Assembly: GCA_025267735.1 (NCBI GenBank)
Contig: CM046299.1
Span: forward strand, 28,931,327 to 28,995,326
Length of the DNA stretch: 64,000 nucleotides
Source of the DNA: Mactra quadrangularis
Lineage: Eukaryota; Mollusca; Bivalvia; Venerida; Mactridae
Reading direction: 5' to 3'
The position numbers were made by a program, and so were the translations under genes. A model generated the notes under the pieces. It did no database searches and was not told the DNA's origin. It saw nothing but the letters and a program-made list of their open reading frames with translations. Shown in pieces: positions 48,571 to 60,897 of the stretch. Position 1 is the stretch's first letter, and every line of letters starts with the position of its first letter.

Positions 48571-48861
48571 TTGTTTGTTGGGTTTAACGCCGTAGCAACA
48601 CACTATATAAGTCATATAACGGCAGTCAGAGACAACCTACTCACTCCTCCAGGAAAGGCTAAATTTCTGGATTTAGCTGTAACCAACTACTAAGCGCACA
48701 CTTTCGTCAGTGGCTGACAACTGCCCTACATAATTAAAAATCATTGGTAGGAGATTGAATGGCCGTAGAATTAATTTCATGACCAAGTTCCACGGAAGTA
48801 TGCCCCGCCCGATCCCTCGATCATTAGACTTTCGTGCTACCAACTGAGCTAGCTGGGCGGC
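48571..48861 (-). mobile_element. SINE family A, unit 2
   Basis: A nearly full-length member: tRNA head at 48861-48800, body with CACTTTCGTCAGTGGCTGAC, and 3' domain GTTGGGTTTAACGCCGT. It is the counterpart of 25402-25601. Confidence 0.85.
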
Positions 48862-50210
48862 AGAGATTTGAATACATCAATATATAAGTGAATGTAATCA
48901 TACAAGTATTTCTATTTCTAATTGATATACAATCGTAATAGTTTAAATGTAATCACAGACTCAGACTTAATTCAAATTATAGCTTTGAAAATTTTTAAAA
49001 TGCCGTAGTTGAGTAAGCAATAAACTATCGACCATTAGATGTGGGGTAAAGTGCTGTATAACTTACCAACAGAGCTGTGCTCCATGCATGATTCATTCAT
49101 AGACCAACAAATAAATGAGAGAATTAACACATGCAGTATAGTTTACTAAATTTGGCTCGAGCAAAAAATATAGCTGGTTGCTCATCCGGACAAACTATTT
49201 AAAAAACTAATGTCGCATATCAGTACATTCAAGGTGGTTGACATTAACGCTCTAGAAATACAAACTTCAGTTTGCAAATATTTCAAGTTGTATGAACTTT
49301 CTCTGGTTCATAGAAACAAACAGTCGAAAATGTTTTGTAGTATTAATTATTACTCATACAAAGACAAACAATTAGTGAGAATTGTTTTGTTTACTGCAGT
49401 TTTCTGTTACAATTTGTTCAATAGCATAAAACAACAAAAATAAAGCAAAGTTTCTGAATGACAAAAACATCAAAACCTAAAATATATTACATGATGAATA
49501 TACAAACTAATATATTATATACAGGTTACTACATTACCAGTATTTTTATGATTGTACGTGACCAATTTTTTAATGTAATTATAGTAAAGTTTCACTATAA
49601 TGATCATGAAAATCAATGATGGTAATAGGGGATTAAGACCTTTTTCTTCACAAATAAGCAATAAGGACTTCAAAATTGTCAAAAACTACAAGACTTTGCA
49701 AAAACCAAGCTGGTCTTGATAGCAATACTTTACTGAACAATCATTAGACAATACAGTAGGGGGGGGGGCTAGATTCTATGCTTTCCAAATTCATGTAGCC
49801 CTTATTTTACAGTCACAGATAATTATTCATATTGATTAGACAATAGTATTGTGTTTTCAATGATATGGTATGAAATGTCTACTCCAGAATATTTTTAATT
49901 TCTCCTGTTGAATAGAACTAACTCTAACTCAGCACCAATAATTTTTGTACATGTATAAATCTTGTGAACTATTTTCATTATTATAACAGACACTGACTGA
50001 TGTTATGCCTACTATATAGAGTTTAAATCCAGTAACACCATTGATCATTAAATCAAGTGGTTTATTTACCTCATGGTTAAATATTTGCTTTATTATTATG
50101 TTTCTATGAAGCTGAACCTTACTGGGAACAATTGAGAGACTTAGACATATTGCCTCGGTTTCTAGAATTTAAAAGCTCTCCCGATTATCTTTAAGAAATA
50201 ACATAAATTT

Positions 50211-50340
50211 GTCTATATTTTGTAGTACAATACAACATAGTGACAAACTTTGCTTTGCCAAAATTAAACAGTAAGATCATGAGTTATATTATAAGAGCAC
50301 CAGGATATGTGCTCATGTTTAATACTACAACAAATATAGA
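50211..50340. mobile_element. Right-truncated fold-back MITE at the unit 2/unit 3 junction
   Basis: The same element as 28310-28469. Its right arm stops at ATATAGAC and joins directly to TATAAAGTTACATAATTAAG. Relative to the unit 1/2 junction, about 47 bp between two GAC words are missing. Confidence 0.8.
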
Positions 50341-51185
50341 CTATAAAGTTACATAATTAAGGGGGGTGTTATAACACCTGTGTATGTGTTTGATATTAAA
50401 ACATAGATGGTGTTGCATTAAATATGGTATGAAAACTTGCATACTCATGTTAGTGTAAAAGTTTATGTATTATTTTCAAGAATATTTCATTCTGGAATAC
50501 ATGCACATAATTTTAGAAAGTCAACAATTTATAACTGTTAAAATTACATGTATTCAATATATATACATGTATAACTCCATGGTTAAACTTTGAACACTAT
50601 TATATTATCGGTCACAAAGCAATGAATAGTGAAGGCACAACAGAAATTTATATCATATTTAAGGATACACCATAAAATACACATCATTATTCGGGGACTA
50701 TGGTTACATAAAATAACAACAGAATAACACCTGCTGATGAAAGTTTAAGTGCTCCAGCTCATTTTAGTCGGACATCTACTTTACATACGATCTTGAAAGG
50801 TAAGAAACTTAGTGGATCAACTGGACACAAATGACCTTGAGGCCCTAAAGATTACTTAACAAATAAAGATAATATTAAATTATAAGCACAGTTTAATGAA
50901 GAGACCATTGTATCACTTGACCATGATCAATGAGATTCAACAGACCTTGTTCGGACTCCATCCAGATTGTACTGGTTACGGTTACACGAACTTTCAGTTA
51001 GCTAGATTAACAGTGACGAGTTCATATAACATTCATACCATATCTTTCCATGGGTTTTTACACTCTTGTTCATTTAATGTTTAGCTAATGTGTATTTGTG
51101 TTTATACTCGAGACAAGAGCTAGAAACATTGTACTCAACCATTCCCCGGTTTAGTATTATAATGATTAAGTAAGGATTTTATGAT

Positions 51186-51383
51186 ATGAGAGGCAAGAAA
51201 ATCGGACAGTCAGACAAGAAACGTCAAGCAGTGGAGCAAAAAGCTAGACAACTTAATGATAACTTGAATATTTTTCAAGTAGAAGTAACAGACTGTAACT
51301 TAAATGAAAGAAAAGAATGTAATCTGATATGTTCCATGTTATATTTAACATTAGAGTCTAACATACATGTACAACCATTGTAG
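51186..51383 (+). other. Small conserved lysine-rich frame, unit 3
   Basis: 65 codons, almost identical to 8035-8232 (one Ser/Asn change), starting MRGKKIGQSDKKRQ. Broken in unit 2. No family is recognised. Confidence 0.25.
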
Positions 51384-54300
51384 GGTATCTTTGCCCCTTA
51401 TTTGATGCATAAATTACACATGGACATATTTAAATTTTATTAAACTATATTCTGTAGAGGAGATATCTTGAATCTAGTTCAGGGTCGCAGTAAAATCAAA
51501 ATTAGGCCAAGGTCACAATATAATCATAAGTAAGGTCACAATACATATGATAATATATAGTGAATGATCAATAATCAACCAGCTGAACTAAAATATACTC
51601 GAAACTTTATGTCATATTATTCAACAGGCAGTCAAGGTTTGCAGACATTGACCTTTAATCGAAATTTCCCTTGAAAGAGGTGTTTTAGCTACAATATACT
51701 CTAGCAACAATATGTGCGCAATAATGCACTAATGGCATAATTAAATAGCTTAGCAGTTCCTACATTTTATTCTTTTGAAAACAATATATTTTGTCATGAA
51801 TCCGGAACATGGTTACCGTAATTATCACGATAACAAAGTGACTGGATGCTAAGCGACATGATCAATCTCATAGCAACTAAACAGAAACTTATCATTATTT
51901 GAACCATTACATCAACTGCTATCATTATCAATAGTTAAAACATTATTTGTTAATTGAATCAAATATTGCAAAATGTTAATGTAACATATGTTTGTATTCT
52001 TACTCATAAAGGCACAATATTTTATATTTATAACATGAAGTACAAAATTAGAAACCTTCTTTTATCGTACAACAAGTTTTGATGAGACTTACTGAAAATG
52101 TAACATTAACAATGCATTAAAATGTCATAGACTACACACATCATGCAACTAAATGAATATAACTCTAGTGAATAATATGAGCATAAGCTCCGAACTTATC
52201 CGGGCTACTTCATACATTCTGACCAATCTGTAGGTTTGTCACGATAACCGGTTAATCGACTCTAAAATCAAATTCAGTTCCTGTAATTGATAAATTGTTC
52301 TTTTTTATAAAATCACTTAATAAAGAATGACTCGACGATTTATAAACTTTATATACTTTAATTGCTTGTGTTTTAAATTAGTCTATATATGGGGTGATAT
52401 ATCAGGTTATTTTAGCAGGCATTACATATACATTTGGTACATTTATTTCACAGTTTTATTCCTAATTTTTGTTTTAAATATACCTACCTATTTAGAGTAC
52501 AAGCGACTTTTAGATGAATACAATTCGATCAATTTATAGAGTAAGTTTCAGTTACAAATGTCCTGGTGTTGCATTTTATTATTATAATTGTGACACACTG
52601 ATACATTTGTACATTGATTTTCAAAATATTTCCGTAATTTCTTTTCATATTTGTGGTGTTTTCTAACTTGGCCCACGCGGGTCAGGATGTAGCTACAACC
52701 GTTTAAAATACGCAGTATAAAATTCTTATGCCACAAATATATCCAAACCGTCCAAAAATAAAAGTGCCTACATTTCAAGAACACTATTAAATGTGATGCA
52801 TGTTAATAAAAATTGAATATCACATAAAGTATCACGGTATCGTTATATCATGCAGATTAATCATTAATAACATCACAAGAATTATCACAGATTTGTAATA
52901 AATGAAATACATAGTATTATCACATATACGTATCACATTATTAATTTAATTGAAGGACGCTTACTCACATTCTTAATTGAGAAGGTGACAAGAAGACGAA
53001 CAATTAACCTAGAACATGAAAGCATCCTGGCATAATAAAACTAATAACAAAGCAAATTAGTACATGTGTAGATCAAATTAAAAAGCCTATGCTGAATAAC
53101 AATATCTAAAATTTTATACCTTTGATAAAATATAAATACAAAAGAGGCAGAACTGCTATAACATTAGTCCATACATGTAGTAAAGTCCCTTCAAATTTAA
53201 GAAGACGTACCATCAATGAATTAGCACATCTATTTTCATTTTGATATCTTAATTGACTTAAAGTATGCACATGTTAACTAGACACTTTATGATTATGTCA
53301 TTGCAACAATTCTTTCATTTTGAGAAAGAAGTCTAGGCTAAAACCAAACTCATGCCGTTTTACGGAACAAAACTCACAGCAAACCAAGGAAATTTATGAT
53401 AGTGATCAAATGATTTGTCTTAGACCACTGTGAGAGAGGCTAGTGACTTTAAATAATATTTTCTCTGTTTTAGTTCATTTTTATCGGAGTTCCACTTGCA
53501 CATTTATGTGTTACGTTCGGGAAGGAAACGGGTTTTTGATAGATCAGATAGGGTACGATTAAACGTTTTTTCCTGTTTAACGTCAGATAACTTTCTTCAT
53601 TTGCTTTTCATTAATAAGCTTTTATATGCAATCGACAAATTAAGCATTTGTTTGATAAATAAGACCAAGTTTTTGAAAATCGACCAAGAAATAAAGCACA
53701 AGAGCCCGTTGAATAAGATCGGTCATTTTTTCTTGGTTTCTGAGTTGACCAATAGCATACCTTTACAATAAATATGTGTGTGTGTATAAAAAAGATTTTT
53801 TTGGGTGGGGGACTGTTTTGTGACGACAGCCTGTGAATTGTATGCGAGAGAACTTATCTTCTTAAATTAATCGTACACCTGCAGTCTGCATCGCGTAATC
53901 TTTGGAACTTTACTATCGAATCTATTATTTTGTTAACTAGTCAATCGCTGTGGTCGTTTACTGCCATTCCATCGATTGGAAAACCATCGATTTTGAAATT
54001 ATTGCATATGTACAGTATTCGATGTCAAATGAACATTTTTGTCTTCAATATCTGAACAGTCGCTCAAACAATGTGAAATTTAATTATGTTTGTCTCTAAC
54101 ACGGCTAGAACTATTTCTTCTTCTTTCTATAACTACTTAACGAAATGGGTTTAAAGAGTGGACGGGCACAGAATAAACGAAAAGTCGTCAAAAGCCTGAT
54201 CGATTAGAGACACGAACATAAAGTCCCTGGTCTGATATAGGCAAATAGCCATATTTTCGTGTGCCCGACGGGCCCAATAGACGTTTGACATTATGTCATT

Positions 54301-54506
54301 TGTGTACATAAGGGTGCATTTGCGCAATGGTGCGATTTAGATTGAACACTGGATTTATACAGTTAAATCTCCGATTCGCCAATGTCTGTTCCATTTCGTC
54401 CATTTGCGCAGAATTCTCCATTGCGTATTTAAGTCATATTCTGTTGTTTTATTGCTGATAATATATTAACGACCAAAAACGTTATTTAACAATTAAAACT
54501 TCATTT

Positions 54507-54687
54507 CGCTACTGACTGCTTTCGTCCATTTTGCCCCTAATTCTCTATTGCGTGTTTTAGTCATACCTGCAGTAAACCGTATCATGTTGCTCTATTCGCT
54601 ACTGACTGCATTTCGTCCATTTTGCCCCTAATTCTCTATTGCGTGTTTTAGTCATACCAGCAGTAAACCGTATCATGTTGCTCTATT
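54507..54687. repeat. 90-bp tandem duplication
   Basis: Units 54507-54596 and 54597-54687 (starting CGCTACTGACTGC) differ at only a few positions. A third, degenerate copy is upstream near 54390-54440 (CCATTGCGTATTTAAGTCAT). Confidence 0.9.
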
Positions 54688-54852
54688 GCCGGATGAAAAA
54701 TCAAATCTATGGAAATAAGTAGCAAGCGATTATCAGCATAATATACTAGCCGAAAACATCCGAATCAAATTTTGCAGTAATGATATGCGGAGTGGATCGG
54801 GGTTTTAGCTTAGATTCAATGCTTGGAGCTGAAATTATGGTTTGTTAACTCT

Positions 54853-54877
54853 GGAACGATGTTCAGAACATCGTTCC
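54853..54877. repeat. Perfect 12-bp-arm palindrome at the insert end
   Basis: GGAACGATGTTC, one spacer base, GAACATCGTTCC. It lies about 11 bp before the LINE sequence resumes, so it may be the terminal hairpin of the inserted element. Confidence 0.8.
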
Positions 54878-54888
54878 AAAAATGATTT

Positions 54889-56800
54889 TTGATGAAAATT
54901 TTAAAAGAGTGAATATTGTCAATGTCTGAGATACTGGTAGGTAAACTGTTCCATAGTTTAGCGCCTATAAAACTAAAGACTTAGAGCCAGAGCCTTTGAC
55001 CCTTGTTAGGCCAAACCCCTCTTTCTGGCTGAGCCTAGTGTTATAACAATGAACAGTGCACTGAGAAATAAGTTTATCATTCACACAGGTGCAAGTTTGT
55101 GTTTAATTTTAAAATTATGACATAAAATAGTTTGATTAACTCTTTCATTTACTGGTAACCAATTAAGGGATTTAAAATAGCTATGATCAACATGAGCTCT
55201 TAGAAGATATTGATGTATTATTACAAGTTACATTAAGACTAGACTATGCCTTCAACTTCTTTTAGAACCAAAGACAATAGATTTAGTTTTACCTAAATGT
55301 AAAGAGAATTTATTATCAATTAACCAGTGGCTAACAGACTGTAAGTCTTCAGACAAAGATTTTTCTACCACTGATATGATTTAACATAAACTATATAATA
55401 CATGTATAGAGCATCAGAATACAATAACAACTTATTTTGTACAACTGCAGACAAGTCATTGACATAGAATAAAAACAATAACGGGCCCAGAATAGATCCT
55501 TGAGGAACATCACAAGTTATATAAGCTGATTTAGAGTATGTACCTAAGACATCTACTTACTGCTGCCTAACAGACAAATATGATCTAAACAACCTTAACA
55601 TAACTTGTCCAAGTATAGATGCCTGAAGTTTCATTAAAAGTATAGAATGATCTACAGTATCAAATGCTTTTGTTTGAAGGTCTAATAGAATCATACCTAC
55701 AACATTGCCTTGATCAATTTTGTTTCTAATAAAATCTGTTAGGTGAAGTAAACAGGTATCAGAAGAAAAGACATTCTTAAAACCAGTATGTAACTCGTAC
55801 AATAATTTTTTATTCTTAAAATATGATTCAACTTGGTCATACACTGCCCTTTCAAGAATTTTAGATACAATATTTAAAATTGATACTGGTCTGTAGTTTC
55901 CAACAGATAATTTACCTTTTTTTAAAAACGGGACAACTCTTATGGACTTTGAATCTTCAAGCATAAAACCCTGTATGAGTGATAAATTAATGATATAAGT
56001 TGAAGGACTAACAATAATAGGACATCCATCCAAAACGAAACGAGAAGGTATGCCATCTGAGACAGTTGCTTTATTAATGCCCAGGCAGTCAATGTATTTC
56101 AAAACTTTACTCTCATAAACTAATGGAAAGGAAACAACATTGAGAAAAACCAAGTTTGTTTTTATGAAAAGAGTTAACAAATTACTTCCCTACCTATGAA
56201 GCCCAGCAGGTAATTTCTTTACAAGAGTACAAACAACTGTTGAATAAAAATTACAAAAAGAATCTGCTATAAGTGTTTCATCAAAACATATTTTATCTTT
56301 AATTTTTAAACATACATTTTCATCAGAAGAACCTTTCTTAAATGGAAGGCCTGGATTTTTTAAAGCTTTTCATAATGATTTAGAATCATTTTTATTCTGT
56401 TCAATAGAATTTGTAAAATAGTTCATCTTGGCAAAATGCCCAAGATTTAAAACTTTATTTCTAAAAGCTTTAAAAGTATTTCAATTTCTTCAGTTTTATT
56501 AATTCTTTATTTATGGAAAAAACTGTCTCTATCCTTGATTGCTTGTAAAGAGTCCATTCAAGGTTTAGTTCTTTGTTTTATTATCAATTGCTTAATTGAT
56601 ACAAAATTGTCAATAACAGATAAAAATAAATTATTAAAACTTTTCCAAGCTTCATTTACATTATCACAAAGTAAACCGGATTCCAATCAATAGATAAAAG
56701 ACTAGCTTGAAAACTCTCTTTGCTATAATTTTTCAAATGTCTTAGCGAAACATTGTTATATGTCTCTCTATCTGTAATAAGAATGAATAAAAACATTTCA
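54889..56800 (-). pseudogene. 5'-truncated LINE ORF2, unit 3
   Basis: It contains the RT region on the minus strand (56180-55557: VVPFLKKGKLSVGNYRPVSI, then LLDLQ..AFDTVDHSILLMKL with a small insertion) and C-terminal debris down to 54889. The YADD site is destroyed near 55400 (reads as TATTCTGATGCTC). GSILGP is recognisable near 55480. The linker (KRDS-like part, EF..QNKNDSKSL) is at 56400-56560. Extra bases and stops are throughout. Confidence 0.82.
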
Positions 56801-57927
56801 TTATCATTTACCTACCATTTCAATTGCGGTTTTAACTGCATGCATTTTAAACATGTTAAAACAGGTAGTCATGTGACGATAAGTTGAGTCATGACGACTT
56901 TAATAGCCAGGTCAGTGGACCTGATACCATGAAATGTTTAAAATACGTGCAAAGTGAAAATATAGATTCGGTCGCCCATATGGAACATATTTGGTAATGG
57001 ACCCCCATAAAAAGATTCAGGGCCGCCCCTGTAGAGTTATATGATATTTTCCGAAAATACAATCTACATTACGTAGTTGACAACAAAAGACGTAGTGCGG
57101 AAAATCTAGTTTCGATTTGTTTAAGCAAGTCAAGCATAATACATATTTTGATTTTATATTACTTTAGCGTAAGACGTGTATACTTTCATGCGGATATTTG
57201 ATTAAAAAGGTAATAATTAATATTTGTTTGTTTCTAGGCTAAGAACAAAAAATATATTTATTTTCATGAGTGGCCATTAAAATATCCTTAGTTTGTGAAT
57301 TTAAATTTCTCAATATTTCTATCTAACGTGTTATGTTTCAAATTACTGTTAACAGTCTGAAAGGAAACGTTTTGCATGAAATCTTTTAAAAAACTTATGT
57401 TATGAAACATGATTTACGGTACATTGTTTATAACAAAGGGTTGCGTTTAAGACCTTGTTTCGATTTGGTACAGCAAGTCGAGTAAAATATATAAATTTTG
57501 AACGTTTGGTGCAAAAAAATTATACTGTTTAACTATATGTGGTTTCTGTATTTTGATATTTAATTACTTTAGTATAATACGTGTTTACACGGATATTTTA
57601 ATTACAAGAAATATCTTTAAAAAAGATATTCGGCGCTATGCTGGGTGATTTTGTTTGAAGTATAAATGCTGGCCATGTACGACGTAATAACTAGGTCAAA
57701 AGTAGTTTTTCTGAAATTGCAATTCAGTCACAACTAACAATTTATGTCCGAATAATTGCCACTTCGCTACATTTGCCAAACTGGTAAATACGACCAATTC
57801 TAAAATTAAAAACATCTTTAATCAATATATTGACATGGATTTTCAGTTAAAATTACTTCTTTTCAGAATGGCCAAACAATTTATCCTACTTTCTGACGAA
57901 CATCAACAATTTTGACAGAAATATGAA

Positions 57928-58113
57928 ATGGCGGCCCACATTGACAAAATGAAAACCCATTTCGAGCGTGCGCTAAATGAGTCATATTTGCTGTTTAGTT
58001 ATACCACCTCGAGCGCTTTTAGGTTTCTACAAATACATTCAGATGACTTGCAATCATTACATTGTAAATTAAATAGACATTTAAAAAAACTCTACCATGT
58101 GGATCTTGCATAA
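57928..58113 (+). other. Conserved small ORF upstream of the promoter, unit 3
   Basis: 61 codons starting MAAHIDKMKTHFERALNESY, identical to unit 2 until the A-run at 58083, then ending KKLYHVDLA. This reading frame keeps the LYHVDLA residues seen in unit 1 after a frame change. Confidence 0.3.
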
Positions 58114-58374
58114 TGCCAAAGACTTTCGATAAATTTGCTTGTTTTAGAATTTGCAGTAAAAAAAACTACGTGACGTCTTATCCATTATTTAGATGACTTT
58201 TGGGATGTAACTAAAGCATCTCGTGAGGAAATATGTATGCCTGCAGACGAGAAAACAGTTGGACAAGGTTCTGTTATCATATTTTTGACCTGAAACTAGA
58301 CTCAGTTAAAATAGAAGTACAGATCCCTAATGTCAAACTTGAAAGTTTAATAGAAAAATCATGACTAAATTGAA

Positions 58375-58467
58375 AAGACAAAACCGCTCTGAAACAGATG
58401 TAATCTTTATAAGGGCTGCTGATCAAAAGTGGCACGTCGTCCGTTTTGTAGAAACCTCTCTAATTCT
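58375..58467 (+). promoter_or_regulatory. Candidate core promoter and first exon, OAS copy 3
   Basis: TATAAG at 58408-58413 and donor TTCT|GTGAGT at 58468, as in units 1 and 2. The distance to the coding exon is about 2.4 kb. Confidence 0.42.
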
Positions 58468-59204
58468 GTGAGTTTCCTATCAAAGAATAAATTTATGTTA
58501 TATGACAGATTTTGATTGTCAAACGAAGACTATCCGCCGCCAGTGCGTGCAAAGAGTTGGTTTTTGACATATATTGTGAGGGACACTGGTGCCATCCTAA
58601 GTGGCTGTACAAATCATATTTTAGCGCTAGAGTTATTCCCAAGTTTTCAGTGATAATGATGATTTGGGGTGACCGAGTTAAGAAGAGGATAAAGTTTTTC
58701 TGAGATAACACATATAATATTACCTTATTGGCTTCACTTTTAGTCAATTCCTACTATTTCTTTACTAAGGGTCAATATAATGAGATGTCTAGAGATTAAT
58801 ACATTACTGCAGGCAACACATATGCCGGGAACGTTTAACAGGTTTTTTTATATTCTTTGTCCCGCTTTTTGATGGTCAAATTTAGAAATTAGCCCGACAT
58901 ACTTACAAACCCTATTAGTAATACCAGCAATTGTTTCGAAGATATTTGACAAGGATCCAATAAAATTCTATTAAATAAAATAGGATTTTTTTGGAATGAA
59001 TCTAGACTATCATATAAGACAATAAGCAACTTTAGTCAGTTATTTCCGCTTGCATACTCTTCAAATAGGTAGGTACAATTAGTTGGATTACTCAGATTTT
59101 ATCCCTATTTTTCAATGTCAATTTGCCAAAATTAATCTTAAATAACTTTTTTGTAAATCATTTTATATGTTTGAAATTCAAGCTAAGTATTTTAGGGTAA
59201 AGAA

Positions 59205-60412
59205 TAGGGATGCGCGATAATACCGGTACACCGGTATATTGCAATACGTTTCAAACACAATACGTACCGGTACGGTCCCGCAATATAACGCGATATTTTT
59301 ATCTTAATCTAAAAGACTAATAGTGCATACTCGAACCTATTTTGCATTATTTGTGGATGCATTTGACTGGAAATTATTTCAATTTTAGGTTTCCTTTAAA
59401 TCCATTTTTAGCATAAAGGTCTAGTTTAAAGTATTGACGTATCTACCTGTTACGACTTTAACAATAAGTAGGGGCAGGGGTGGAACTGATAAATATTTTT
59501 TAATAAATTGGCATTGAGTTAGATACGAAAATAATATGTGTTTTCGTAAAATTTAGTTGGCATAATAAATATTTTATTTCAATCTTAACTTTTTCTTATT
59601 TTGTACGCGACCGCATTTGTGCTCTTATCCTTTGTTGACCGCCTTTTTCCATCTATATCGTCTGCCTAACGCGTCCACCTTTAAGACTTATCTGCGATGT
59701 GCATCTATATACACATGTATTAGAGCTTTACTTTATAATATGACAATAAATGAAAATAGTGGCACTTATAGTCTCTTAAACTAATGCCAGTTATTAGATT
59801 CTAAGAAATTCTTCTGCAACGTGTTTAACACACCCTTTGAAATGTTTAAACTGTTTCAATAAGTTGTATAAGAAATATATCACTGAACAGGAAATTTTGT
59901 TTCCTACATCTTTTGTCCGTATTATTTTATAGATAAATAGCTACAAATCATTCTTGACCCCTATTAAACTAAGTACTAAGCAAAACGTGCACACTTCGCG
60001 GTAAACCTCCGTGCAAACAGTATACTACACTGGATGCTTTACTTATCATTTGGCAAATCAGAGGACGCTCTATGCGGCAATGAGTTAATGCGTGATATGC
60101 AATTCACAATTGGCATGCTGACACTATCAGTCTATCAGCATAGTGTCGCAAAGGAACATTCGATTTAAAGTAAGATTTGTAATAATACTTATTTTACTGG
60201 ACAAAAGTTGAGTCTTAAATGTTTGCAATAGCTTAAATAAAGCTTTCACAATGTATAATTGTGTTGAATCTTCATATTGTCAGTAAAATACAAGCATGGG
60301 TGCTTAAAAAGCTTATGTTCTAAACTTACAATATACCGCAATACGTATTGCAATACGCTGTTTGGTATCGCAATATATCGCAATACGAAATTTCCGGCGA
60401 TACCCATCCCTA
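59205..60412. mobile_element. hAT-type element with 8-bp target duplication, unit 3
   Basis: TAGGGATGCGCGATA at the left and GGCGATACCCATCCCTA at the right, flanked by GTAAAGAA (59197-59204 and 60413-60420), 1208 bp. It has the same site and same ends as 36227-42598 in unit 2, so it was inserted before units 2 and 3 separated. Confidence 0.9.
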
Positions 60413-60897
60413 GTAAAGAACTACGTAAATTTCATCACTGCTGTTAATAGCTTTATTAACAAGAAAGATATTAGATGAAATATTTTGTTATCCTTACATA
60501 GGAATTCAAAGATAAAATCCGAGGATTCCAACTGTAAGGACCTTCTTACCAACTGGATTGCTTCAGATTATATTAGGGAAAGATAACTGACTAAAGTCCC
60601 TAATTACAACAGATATGACATGTACATATAAGTTTTGGCAAATAAATTAAGGGCCATCAAGGTTTTACAGATTAGTTTATCATTTATCATGATGGAGGCA
60701 AAACACTAAATCATACGTCATATTCTATAGATCTCTCCTCAAAGAAATACACTTTATTGTGAATATAAAATGTTTTGGTTTTTTCATCCATGCACAGGCG
60801 GTACAAACAGAGTTTGTTACACATTATTGCTGGAAAGCACGAATATGGATTAAATCCTATAAATTTTGTATTAACAGATAGTACTCAGCATAACAGA

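Larger units (their letters stand above)
28470..50340. repeat. Tandem segmental duplication, unit 2 (~21.8 kb)
   Basis: Same order as unit 1: non-genic block 28500-31680 with broken exon remnants, LINE fragment 31690-33790, shared block 33790-34550, promoter block 34551-36040, nested insertions 36047-42789, OAS-like gene 43090-46539, TIR element 46666-47654, and a non-genic 3' part 47655-50210. It lacks unit 1's pogo, TTAA, palindromic MITE, mariner and SINE-B insertions. Confidence 0.9.
53130..54888. mobile_element. 1.75-kb insertion in the LINE, unit 3 only
   Basis: The LINE 3' region runs CTTTGATAAAA (to 53129) and resumes ATGATTTTTGATG (54888), which are contiguous in unit 1. The insert ends in a 25-nt perfect palindrome (54853-54877). 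It holds a 90-bp tandem duplication (54507-54687) and a 91-codon frame of unknown nature (53496-53771). No family is recognised and no clear target duplication is seen. Confidence 0.6.
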
